The notes: generated by a model from the sequence alone, not told the origin. A DNA stretch of 6,353 bases from Rhodobacteraceae bacterium UBA3087 (GCA_002367285.1 DFBF01000075.1:13532-19884), one strand, 5' to 3'. Shown: positions 1 to 6,102, counted from the stretch's first letter. Program-made: numbers and translations.

Positions 1-40
1 GTTCGGCATATAAATGAATTATTCCGTTCTGAAACAACAT

Positions 41-46
41 GAGGAG
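41..46 (+). promoter_or_regulatory. Shine-Dalgarno sequence that sets the protease start
   Basis: GAGGAG lies six bases before the ATG at 53. It favours that start over the in-frame ATG at 14, which has no comparable element visible upstream. Confidence 0.75.
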
Positions 47-52
47 GCGCAC

Positions 53-1126
53 ATGAGCTGGTCATTTCCCATCGGCCGCCTCTTTGGTTCACAGCTTCGC
101 GTTCATGCGACATTCTTTCTGCTGATCGCCTTTATCGGTGCCAGCGCATATTCCGAGGGCGGCCCCAGTGCCGCCCTTTGGACCATCCTGTTCGTGCTTT
201 TGCTGTTTGCCTGCGTCGTGGCGCATGAATTCGGCCATGCCCTGATGGCACGCCGGTTCGGCATTCGTACGCCGGACGTGACGCTGTTGCCCATCGGTGG
301 CCTGGCGCGGCTGGAAAAGATGCCCGAAAAGCCCAGCCAGGAAATTCAGGTTGCCCTGGCCGGACCTGCGGTGAACGTGGTGATCTGGGCCGTATTGACG
401 GCGCTGTTTGGCCTGCCTGATCCCGATGCGCCCATGGAACTGTTGGCGATCACCCCTGCCACGATGATCCCACAACTGGCCATCGTGAACCTGGTGCTGG
501 CGGTGTTCAACATGATCCCGGCCTTTCCGATGGATGGTGGCCGGGTCCTGCGCGCGGTTGTCGCGCTGTTCACGGATCGCGTGACCGCAACGCGCGTGGC
601 GGCGGGCGCGGGTCAGGTCGTGGCGTTTATGATGGCGTTCTATGGTCTCAGCTCTGGCAACCTGATGCTGGTTCTGATCGCGATTTTCATCTTCATGGCG
701 GCGGGTGGCGAAAGCGCCGATGTGGCCATGCGCGATGTGGCGCGCAGCCTGATGACACGTGATGCGATGATCACAGAATACGAGGCCCTGCGGCCCGAAG
801 ATACAATCCAGACTGCCGGAACCACCCTGATCCGCACCACGCAGCATGAATTTCCGGTGTTGGACACGGGAGGATTTTTGGCCGGGTTCTTGACCCGCGA
901 GGCGCTGTTTCATGCCATGGCGAAAGGCAACGCCGCCGCGCGCGTCGCGGACGCCATGCAATCCGTGCCGACCCTGAGCCTGACCGATGGTCTGGAAGTC
1001 GTGCTTGAGCGGTTGGGCGACAAAGCCCCGGCCGTCGCCGTGCTGGACCGAGACGGGCATCTGTTGGGCTATATCACCCGGGAAAACGTGGGTGAATTGA
1101 TGGTCATCGCCAACACGAAACGGTGA
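53..1126 (+). CDS. Site-2 protease family (M50) zinc metalloprotease with C-terminal CBS domain pair
   Basis: This is a polytopic inner-membrane intramembrane-cleaving metalloprotease of 357 aa. The zinc motif HEFGH lies at residues 58-62 in a hydrophobic segment. The second catalytic motif, N-x-x-P-x-x-P-M-D-G-G, is at 153-163, with D161 as the likely third zinc ligand. Hydrophobic segments lie near 19-35, 42-64, 101-120, 136-158 and 186-216. A cytosolic tail from about 231 to 350 resembles two CBS motifs, which in this family are thought to sense nucleotides and gate the protease. This architecture matches the archaeal-type S2P group with CBS domains; there is no PDZ domain, so it is not RseP. 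The substrate is unknown. I chose the ATG at 53 because GAGGAG at 41-46 sits six bases upstream and the family signature starts at once (MSWSFPIGRLFG). An in-frame ATG at 14 would add 13 atypical residues and has no ribosome binding site. The gene is convergent with aroB. Confidence 0.93.
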   Translation: MSWSFPIGRLFGSQLRVHATFFLLIAFIGASAYSEGGPSAALWTILFVLLLFACVVAHEFGHALMARRFGIRTPDVTLLPIGGLARLEKMPEKPSQEIQVALAGPAVNVVIWAVLTALFGLPDPDAPMELLAITPATMIPQLAIVNLVLAVFNMIPAFPMDGGRVLRAVVALFTDRVTATRVAAGAGQVVAFMMAFYGLSSGNLMLVLIAIFIFMAAGGESADVAMRDVARSLMTRDAMITEYEALRPEDTIQTAGTTLIRTTQHEFPVLDTGGFLAGFLTREALFHAMAKGNAAARVADAMQSVPTLSLTDGLEVVLERLGDKAPAVAVLDRDGHLLGYITRENVGELMVIANTKR

Positions 1127-1153
1127 GGCCACGGTAAGGACACGGTGAGGACA
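1121..1153. repeat. Three imperfect 11-bp tandem repeats at the 3' end of the protease gene
   Basis: Copies are CGGTGAGGCCA (1121-1131), CGGTAAGGACA (1132-1142) and CGGTGAGGACA (1143-1153). The shared core is CGGTRAGG with exact 11-base spacing. The first copy contains the protease stop codon (TGA, 1124-1126). Function is unknown; replication slippage at the gene end is a sufficient explanation. Confidence 0.7.
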
Positions 1154-1160
1154 AGACGAA

Positions 1161-1172
1161 TTTTCGCGAAAA
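1161..1172. repeat. 12-bp perfect palindrome between convergent gene ends
   Basis: TTTTCGCGAAAA is a perfect palindrome in the 55-base gap between the protease stop and the aroB stop. It is too short and AT-rich in its arms to be a convincing intrinsic terminator, and no typical GC stem with a T-tract is present. It could be a weak bidirectional end signal or a protein site, or chance. Confidence 0.4.
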
Positions 1173-1181
1173 ATCAGACGC

Positions 1182-2291
1182 CTACCGCCCGGCCAATGCA
1201 TCCTTCAGCACGCCCCGCACCACATCCATGTCGACATCATCGGCAACAAATGCCTCGCCGATTGAGCGCGCCAGGATGAACCGCAGCTTGCCATCCTGCA
1301 CCTTCTTGTCCTGCCCCATAAGGGTGATCAGGCCTTCGGCGTCCGGCAAGTCTCCGGCTATGTCGGCCAGGTCCTTTTTCATGCCCATCGCCGCCAGATG
1401 TTGACGGAAACGCGAGGGGCTCTCTTGGCTCATCAAGCCCAATCGGGCCGAGGTTTCAAACGCCAGGGCGCAGCCAATGGCCACGCCTTCGCCGTGCAAC
1501 AGGCGGCTGCTGTATCCGGTCGCGCTTTCCAACGCATGACCAAAGGTATGGCCCAGGTTCAGCAACGCGCGATCACCCTGTTCGGTTTCATCGCGTTCAA
1601 CAATGTCGGCTTTCATCTGCACAGAGCGACGCACGGCTTCGGCGCGCAAATCCGTGTCGCCCGCCGCCAGCGCGGGGCCGTTCCCCTCGAGCCAGGCAAA
1701 AAACGCGCCATCCCCCAGACCGCCGTATTTCACCACCTCGCCATAGCCCGCCAGGAAATCGCGTGGCGTCAGCGTGCCCAGCACGTCGATATCAGCCAGC
1801 ACCAGCGAGGGTTGATGGAAGGCACCGATCAGGTTCTTACCCTGACTTGAGTTGATGCCGGTCTTGCCGCCAACCGAACTGTCGACCTGCGCCAACAGGC
1901 TGGTCGGGATCTGCACAAACCGCACGCCCCGGCGCAGCACAGACGCCGCAAAGCCCGCCAGATCACCGATCACGCCGCCGCCAAAGGCCACGACCACATC
2001 GCGCCGTTCGACCTTCTGCTCCAGCAGCCATTCGACGGCGCGGGTGAAATGGGGCCAGGATTTCGTCGTCTCCCCGGCGGGCAAAGCCAGCGACACCATG
2101 TCGATACCATCCGCCGCCAGCCCGGCGCGCAGGGCCTCCAGATGCAGCCCGGCCACGGTTTCGTCCGTGATTACCGCCACACGGGGGCGCTTCAGCAGCG
2201 GGGCGATCTGCGCCCCCGCTTGGCCGATCAACCCCTGGCCGATCTTTACGTCATATTCCCGCCCCTCCAGGGGTACGTGCACGATTTCCAT
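1182..2291 (-). CDS. aroB: 3-dehydroquinate synthase
   Basis: This is the cytosolic enzyme of the second shikimate-pathway step, converting DAHP to 3-dehydroquinate using NAD+ and a divalent metal, normally Zn2+. The 369-aa length is normal for the family. The NAD-binding glycine motif GGGVIGD is at residues 104-110, followed by the signature DSSVGGKTGIN at 137-147 and GKNLIG at 151-156. The metal ligands fit E185 (in AGYGEVVKYG), H248 (in NLGHTFGHALE) and H266 (in HGEGVAIG). All expected active-site positions are intact. Its ATG shares one base with the aroK stop (TGATG on the minus strand), so translation is probably coupled to aroK. Identification rests on clear family motifs. Confidence 0.98.
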   Translation of the reverse strand: MEIVHVPLEGREYDVKIGQGLIGQAGAQIAPLLKRPRVAVITDETVAGLHLEALRAGLAADGIDMVSLALPAGETTKSWPHFTRAVEWLLEQKVERRDVVVAFGGGVIGDLAGFAASVLRRGVRFVQIPTSLLAQVDSSVGGKTGINSSQGKNLIGAFHQPSLVLADIDVLGTLTPRDFLAGYGEVVKYGGLGDGAFFAWLEGNGPALAAGDTDLRAEAVRRSVQMKADIVERDETEQGDRALLNLGHTFGHALESATGYSSRLLHGEGVAIGCALAFETSARLGLMSQESPSRFRQHLAAMGMKKDLADIAGDLPDAEGLITLMGQDKKVQDGKLRFILARSIGEAFVADDVDMDVVRGVLKDALAGR

Positions 2292-2839
2292 CAGCCCACC
2301 TCTTCCAGCACATCAGGCCGGGTTTTCAGCGCCGCAATCACCGCGTCGCACATGTCTTCGATTGAGTATTCAGGCCGCGCATCCACGGCAATATCGGCCA
2401 GCGCATAGATCGGCGCGCGCGCGTTATAGATGTCGGTCAGGGTTTTACGCGGATCAGCGGTGCGCAGCAGGGGCCGCGTGTCTTTGTGTCTGACCCGGTT
2501 CCACAACAGGGGCAGGTCGGCACGCAGCAACACAGACACACCCTTGTCGGTGATCATGTCGCGATTTCGATCCGCCAGAAACGCGCCGCCCCCGGTCGAC
2601 AGAACCGCGCGTTTACTGTCCAACAGCCGTCCGATCACTTCGCTTTCGCGGTCGCGAAAAAACGGTTCCCCATCACGGGTAAAAATTTCCGCAATCGACA
2701 TGTTGGCAGCTTTGACAATTTCCTCATCACTGTCCAGGAAATCAACGCCAAGGCGCTTGGCCAAGGCCTGCCCCACGGCGGTTTTCCCCGCCCCCATCAT
2801 GCCCACCATTACGATGGACTTTTTCACCCGAAATGCCAA
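2291..2839 (-). CDS. aroK: Shikimate kinase
   Basis: This enzyme phosphorylates shikimate to shikimate-3-phosphate with ATP, the fifth step of the pathway, in the cytosol. The Walker A P-loop GMMGAGKT is at residues 13-20. The shikimate/Mg2+ aspartates are in DSD at 36-38, R62 and E65 belong to the FRxxE motif, the GGG loop is at 83-85, the lid arginine is R123 (RPLL), and R141 (ARAPIY) is the C-terminal substrate arginine. The length of 182 aa is typical. The longest frame starts with TTG at 2839, preceded by AGGCGAGG about ten bases upstream. A GTG at 2827 would remove four residues and leave the P-loop intact but has no clear ribosome binding site. There is no in-frame ATG before the upstream stop. 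It is the first gene of the aroK-aroB unit, divergent from the 45-aa gene. Confidence 0.96.
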   Translation of the reverse strand: MAFRVKKSIVMVGMMGAGKTAVGQALAKRLGVDFLDSDEEIVKAANMSIAEIFTRDGEPFFRDRESEVIGRLLDSKRAVLSTGGGAFLADRNRDMITDKGVSVLLRADLPLLWNRVRHKDTRPLLRTADPRKTLTDIYNARAPIYALADIAVDARPEYSIEDMCDAVIAALKTRPDVLEEVG

Positions 2840-2974
2840 TGTGGCGGTGCCTCGCCTAAATTTGATCGTTCATCCCTGAATGGCGTGATATTGCGGGAAA
2901 TGCCATATATAAAAACCTGCGGGGGCGGATCGAGACAATGAAAAGGCGGAATTGATAATGAAAAGGCGGAATTG
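2840..2974. promoter_or_regulatory. Divergent intergenic region between aroK and the small membrane protein gene
   Basis: This 135-base gap should hold promoters for both directions. The only AT-rich promoter-like stretch is TATATAAA at 2906-2913, usable as a -10 element on the plus strand. No good -35 is seen at 16-18 bases upstream of it. An imperfect inverted repeat (ATATTGC at 2888-2894, GCCATAT at 2902-2908, one mismatch) overlaps it. Promoter assignment is inference. Confidence 0.35.
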
Positions 2975-2976
2975 AT
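2937..2976 (+). repeat. Perfect 20-bp tandem duplication containing the ribosome binding site
   Basis: The unit AATGAAAAGGCGGAATTGAT occurs twice back to back (2937-2956 and 2957-2976) without a mismatch. Each copy holds the SD-like AGGCGG (2944-2949 and 2964-2969) and a five-codon mini-ORF, ATG AAA AGG CGG AAT TGA, at 2938-2955 and 2958-2975. The copy-2 SD sits five bases before the ATG at 2975. The copy-1 SD sits eight bases before the second mini-ORF, whose TGA overlaps the ATG at 2975. This could be recent slippage or a functional leader. Confidence 0.9.
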
Positions 2977-3112
2977 GCTGGGACGCGTTCTGAAATTGGT
3001 GGTGGTGTTGGTTGTTCTGGGGCTTGTTGGCCTGTCGGGCTATGCCTTTCTGGGCGATTTGTCGCCCGAAACCGCGCCGCAAAGCCTGACGGTGACGCTG
3101 GATGCGAGCTGA
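2975..3112 (+). CDS. 45-aa single-span membrane protein, unknown function
   Basis: This small gene encodes 45 residues starting MLGRVLKLVVVLVVLGLVGL. The N-terminus has R4 and K7, followed by a hydrophobic stretch at about 8-26, then a short acidic/polar tail containing GDLSPETAP. By the positive-inside rule the tail should face the periplasm. No lipobox cysteine is present, so it is not a lipoprotein. The start is supported by AGGCGG at 2964-2969, five bases upstream. Its last 11 bases overlap the next gene in a different frame, which suggests translational coupling. I do not recognise the family with certainty. It might be a membrane partner of the exported protein encoded downstream, but that is inferred only from position. 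Confidence 0.75.
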   Translation: MLGRVLKLVVVLVVLGLVGLSGYAFLGDLSPETAPQSLTVTLDAS

Positions 3113-4655
3113 GGCGCTTGCCCTTGTGCTGGTGCTGAGCGCGTCGCAGGGCGTCGCCCAAGACCGCCCTGCTGACCGCCCGATGTCCGCCATCGACTGG
3201 CTGTCTGACAGCGTCGCCACCCCGGCGTCTGTTCCGGCGGGGCCTTTGACGCAAGCAGAGCCGGGCGTCACGACCGGCGCCTCGATCGAAGCGGTGACCG
3301 TCGCGCCGTTGGGGCGGACCGTGCCCGATGCGGTTGGCATCCTACCCGTGTCCGTGACAGGCCTGCCGCGCGGTCTGTGGGGGGCGTCGCGCCCCGACGA
3401 CCTGGCCCTGCGCATCCGCGAAGAACGCGCCGATATGCTGCCCGCGATGCAACAGCAACTGTACAGCCTGCTGTTGGCCGAACTGGACCCGGCTGAGGCC
3501 GTTGGCGCCACCGGATACACCGTGTTTCTGGCCCGCGTCGACAAGTTGCTGGAACTGGGCGCTCTGGATCAGGCCGAGGCCTTGTTGGAACGCGCAGGTC
3601 CGGAAAACCCTGAAATCTTTCGCCGCTGGTTCGACACCGCCCTGTTGCTGGGTCACGAGGATCGTCTGTGCGACATCCTGCGCGCGACCCCGGAACTGTC
3701 GCCAACCTTCCCGGCGCGCATTTTCTGTCTGGCCCGAGGGGGGGATTGGAACGCCGCCGCGCTGACGCTGGAAACCGGTCGTGCGCTGGGGTTCATCAGC
3801 CCCGAAGACGACGCGCTTCTTGCCCGTTTTCTGGACCCCGAACTGTTTGAGGGCGAGCCCGCCCTGCCCCGTCCCAACCGCCCCAGCCCGCTGACCTTCC
3901 GCATGTTCGAAGCGATTGGCGAGCCGATCCCGACCACCACCCTGCCCTTGGCCTTTGCGCAGTCCGACCTGCGCGCCAATATCGGCTGGAAAGCCCGGGT
4001 CGAGGCCGCCGAACGGCTGGCGCGCACTGGCGCGGTCACTGAAAATCAGCTGTTGGGTCTGTATAATGAACGCCAGGCCGCTGCCTCGGGCGGCATTTGG
4101 GACCGGATTGACGCGCTTCAGGCGTTGGATCAGGCGATTGGCGCCAACAACAGCAATGCGATTTCCGAGGCACTGCCTGCCGCCTGGCGCGCGATGGCCG
4201 AGGGGGAAACCGAGGTCCCCTTTGCGCGTGTGTATGGCAAGAAACTGGCAGGCCGATCGCTGCACCCCAACTCGACCGCCCTGGCGTTGCGCCTTGGCCT
4301 GTTGTCCGATGACTATGAAGAAATCGCCGGCGCGGCTCAGCCTGTGGATGCGTTCGAACGCCTATTGGTCGGGGTGGCGCAGGGCGATGTCACCGGGCTG
4401 AGCGCGCCGAACGGGCCTGCCCGGGCGGTGCTGGATGGGTTCACCGCGACCGAGGCACCGATCCGCCTGCGGTCTTTGTTGGAAAGCGACCGGCTGGGCG
4501 AAGCCATCCTGCGCGCCATGTCGATGTTCAACGACGGCACGCGGGGCGATCTGGACGAGGTCAGCGACGCACTGGCACTGTTTCGCGCCGTCGGTTTGGA
4601 AGACACCGCCCGGCGCGCGGCGCTGGAATATCTGATCCTGGACCGGCGCGGATGA
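3102..4655 (+). CDS. Exported alpha-helical protein of unknown function
   Basis: This is a 517-aa protein I cannot assign to a named family. The N-terminus looks like a Sec signal peptide: M-R start, hydrophobic core ALALVLVLSA at 5-14, and likely cleavage after A19 (GVA-Q). A low-complexity Pro/Thr/Ala linker covers about 37-90. The rest is mostly predicted amphipathic helices with TPR-like or solenoid spacing, for example 136-165 (KLLELGALDQAEALLERAG), 213-228, 298-320 and 455-515. The only two cysteines, C190 and C209, lie 19 residues apart and could form a disulfide if the protein is periplasmic. No catalytic motif is visible. The start overlaps the 45-aa gene by 11 bases with only a weak SD, and the end overlaps xerD by 4 bases (ATGA). 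Codon use resembles its neighbours. Function could be scaffolding or protein-protein interaction in the envelope, but this is inference. Confidence 0.88.
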   Translation: MRAEALALVLVLSASQGVAQDRPADRPMSAIDWLSDSVATPASVPAGPLTQAEPGVTTGASIEAVTVAPLGRTVPDAVGILPVSVTGLPRGLWGASRPDDLALRIREERADMLPAMQQQLYSLLLAELDPAEAVGATGYTVFLARVDKLLELGALDQAEALLERAGPENPEIFRRWFDTALLLGHEDRLCDILRATPELSPTFPARIFCLARGGDWNAAALTLETGRALGFISPEDDALLARFLDPELFEGEPALPRPNRPSPLTFRMFEAIGEPIPTTTLPLAFAQSDLRANIGWKARVEAAERLARTGAVTENQLLGLYNERQAAASGGIWDRIDALQALDQAIGANNSNAISEALPAAWRAMAEGETEVPFARVYGKKLAGRSLHPNSTALALRLGLLSDDYEEIAGAAQPVDAFERLLVGVAQGDVTGLSAPNGPARAVLDGFTATEAPIRLRSLLESDRLGEAILRAMSMFNDGTRGDLDEVSDALALFRAVGLEDTARRAALEYLILDRRG

Positions 4656-5581
4656 CACCGGATCAGGCGCGCTGGATATCCACGTTTTTGGACGCCCAGG
4701 CGGCGGAACTGGATGCCTCGCAAAACACGCTATTGGCCTATGGGCGCGACCTGAAAGCCTTCGGCGACTTTCTGGGTGGCACCGCATTTGACACCGTGAC
4801 GCGTGACCAGATCGAAGGCTATCTGATCGAATGCGAGGCCCAGGGCCTGGCGCAATCCACCCGGGCGCGCCGCCTGTCCGCCGTAAAACAACTGTTTCGT
4901 TTTGCCTATGAAGAAGGTTGGCGCACGGAAAACCCTGCGTTGAAGATCAAAGGCCCCGGGCGGTCAAAGTCCCTGCCCAAGACCCTGTCCGAAGGCCAGG
5001 TCGATGCCTTGTTGATCGCCGCCCGCAGCCATGGGCGTAGTCAGGACGACCGGCTGCGCAATGCCTGCATGATGGAGCTTCTATACGCGACCGGCATGCG
5101 CGTCAGCGAACTGGTATCCCTGCCCGTCATGGCCGCGCGGGGCGATCCGCGCATGTTGCTGGTCTTGGGCAAGGGTGGCAAGGAACGCATGGTGCCATTG
5201 TCCCCGCCTGCGCGCACCGCAATGGCCGCTTGGCTGGGCGTGCGCGATACCCAGGAGGCCGCGGCGCACAAGATCGGCAAACCGGCATCGAAGTTCCTGT
5301 TTGCAACCCGATCCGGCGCCGGGCACATGACACGCAATCGGTTCTATACGTTGATCAAGGAAATCGCCGTGGCGGCCGGGGTGTCACCCGCCTTGGTCAC
5401 ACCGCACCGGTTGCGCCACGCCTTTGCCACGCATTTGCTGGCCAATGGTGCCGACTTGCGGGCCATCCAGACCCTATTGGGCCACGCGGATATCTCGACA
5501 ACCGAGATTTATACCCATGTGTTAGAGGAACGGCTGAAAGACCTGGTTCTCACACACCACCCGCTGGCCTCAAAGGGCTAG
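4652..5581 (+). CDS. xerD: Site-specific tyrosine recombinase XerD
   Basis: This 309-aa tyrosine recombinase is expected to act with XerC at the dif site to resolve chromosome dimers, under FtsK control at the septum. The N-terminal SAM-like core-binding domain spans about 5-90 (ending SAVKQLFRFAYEEGW). The catalytic domain holds R150 (YATGMRVSEL), K174 (GKGGKER), H252 and R255 (PHRLRHAFATH), H278 (LLGHAD) and the nucleophile Y287 (EIYTHV); the set is complete. I call it XerD rather than XerC because of LLYATGMRVSEL and the C-terminus HVLEERLKDLVLTHHPLA, which resembles the XerD pattern, and because of aroK/aroB proximity, which I recall from other alphaproteobacteria. It overlaps the upstream gene by ATGA and lacks a strong SD of its own, so it is probably translationally coupled. 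It is not flanked by mobile-element features, which argues against a phage integrase. Confidence 0.93.
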   Translation: MTPDQARWISTFLDAQAAELDASQNTLLAYGRDLKAFGDFLGGTAFDTVTRDQIEGYLIECEAQGLAQSTRARRLSAVKQLFRFAYEEGWRTENPALKIKGPGRSKSLPKTLSEGQVDALLIAARSHGRSQDDRLRNACMMELLYATGMRVSELVSLPVMAARGDPRMLLVLGKGGKERMVPLSPPARTAMAAWLGVRDTQEAAAHKIGKPASKFLFATRSGAGHMTRNRFYTLIKEIAVAAGVSPALVTPHRLRHAFATHLLANGADLRAIQTLLGHADISTTEIYTHVLEERLKDLVLTHHPLASKG

Positions 5582-5590
5582 ATCTTAGCC
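5576..5590. terminator. Small inverted repeat covering both convergent stop codons
   Basis: GGCTA (5576-5580) and TAGCC (5586-5590) form a 5-bp stem with a 5-base loop. The arms include parts of the xerD stop (TAG, 5579-5581) and the COQ10/RatA gene stop (TTA on plus, 5585-5587). No T-tract follows on either strand, so this is at best a weak bidirectional signal. Confidence 0.3.
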
Positions 5591-6028
5591 GTACAGCACC
5601 TTTGCCCGGTCTTCGAACGCCTTGACGATGCGGTGCATCGCCTCGTTGAAGACAACGCCAATCAGTTTCTGCAACACGATGTTCTTGAATTCGAAATCAA
5701 CAAAGAATTCGATCTCGCAGCCCTCGGGATGGTCGCGAAATTCCCAATGCGAGCGCATGTATTTGAACGGACCGTCCAGGTATTCCATGTCCAGCCGGTC
5801 CTTGGGCCGCAGCACCGCCCTGCTTCCGAACCGTTCGCGAAATACCTTGAAGCTGATCACCAGATCAGCCTCAAGCAAGATCGAGCCATCCGGTTGCGGC
5901 GTTTCACTGCGCACACGCGCAGCAGAATTCCACGGCAGGAATTCAGGATAGCGCCGCACATCGGCCACCAGGTCGTACATTTGTGCTGGTGTATAGGGCA
6001 GAACCCGTTTTTCCCCATGTGTCGGCAT
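5585..6028 (-). CDS. COQ10/RatA family START-like (ubiquinone-binding) protein
   Basis: This 147-aa protein belongs to the Coq10/RatA group of the START/Bet v 1-like fold. Eukaryotic COQ10 binds ubiquinone and is needed for efficient respiration; E. coli RatA has been described as blocking 70S ribosome association. The family motifs are clear: PYTPAQMYDLVADVRRYPEFLPW at about 11-33 (given here in parts: PYTPAQMYDLV, YPEFLPW), DGPFKYMRSHWEF at 85-97, and the amphipathic C-terminal helix region DFEFKNIVLQKLIGVVF at 111-127. Length is normal. The start at 6028 has only a weak SD upstream, but it is the only ATG at the family-typical position. No ratB-like gene follows it; the next gene is xerD, converging with three bases between the stops. 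That makes a quinone chaperone role more likely than a toxin-antitoxin role, which is inference. Confidence 0.93.
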   Translation of the reverse strand: MPTHGEKRVLPYTPAQMYDLVADVRRYPEFLPWNSAARVRSETPQPDGSILLEADLVISFKVFRERFGSRAVLRPKDRLDMEYLDGPFKYMRSHWEFRDHPEGCEIEFFVDFEFKNIVLQKLIGVVFNEAMHRIVKAFEDRAKVLYG

Positions 6029-6102
6029 ATCTGGTCACTTTTGTGGTCGTCGCTCTGGGGCGACATGTGTAAGGATAATGGCGGAAAATCAAGGGGGCGA
6101 CC
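6029..6102. promoter_or_regulatory. Divergent promoter region between the COQ10/RatA gene and hpt
   Basis: This 74-base gap should hold promoters for both genes. GATAAT at 6074-6079 is a plausible -10 for hpt, but no good -35 is seen at the right distance. A 5-bp inverted repeat, GTCGC (6049-6053) and GCGAC (6060-6064), lies upstream. The hpt Shine-Dalgarno is AAGGGGG at 6091-6097. Confidence 0.4.

Noticed and set aside
14..52. N-terminal extension of the protease from the ATG at 14
   Set aside because: It has no ribosome binding site, and the extra 13 residues do not resemble the family start, whereas the ATG at 53 has GAGGAG at good spacing.
89..1201. 370-codon open frame on the minus strand opposite the protease
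   Set aside because: Its product is rich in His, Arg and Gln with no domain, and it lies fully antisense to a clear M50 protease; GC-biased third positions create such shadows.
1398..2493. Plus-strand open frames of 150 and 213 codons opposite aroB and aroK
   Set aside because: They are antisense to two well-identified enzymes, show atypical composition and have no supporting motifs.
3342..4265. 307-codon minus-strand frame inside the 517-aa gene
   Set aside because: The Gln/Gly/Arg-rich product has no motif. The plus-strand frame has a signal peptide, helical pattern and overlapping operon neighbours.
2975..4655. One frameshifted gene joining the 45-aa and 517-aa frames
   Set aside because: Each has its own complete N-terminal hydrophobic segment and start, and the 11-base overlap is typical of coupled separate genes.
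4652..5581. Phage or genomic-island integrase
   Set aside because: The sequence fits XerD, lies in an overlapping housekeeping unit, and has no adjacent tRNA, att repeats or cargo.
6049..6064. Inverted repeat GTCGC/GCGAC as an operator
   Set aside because: A five-base stem in GC-rich DNA is expected by chance, and no known regulator motif is recognised.
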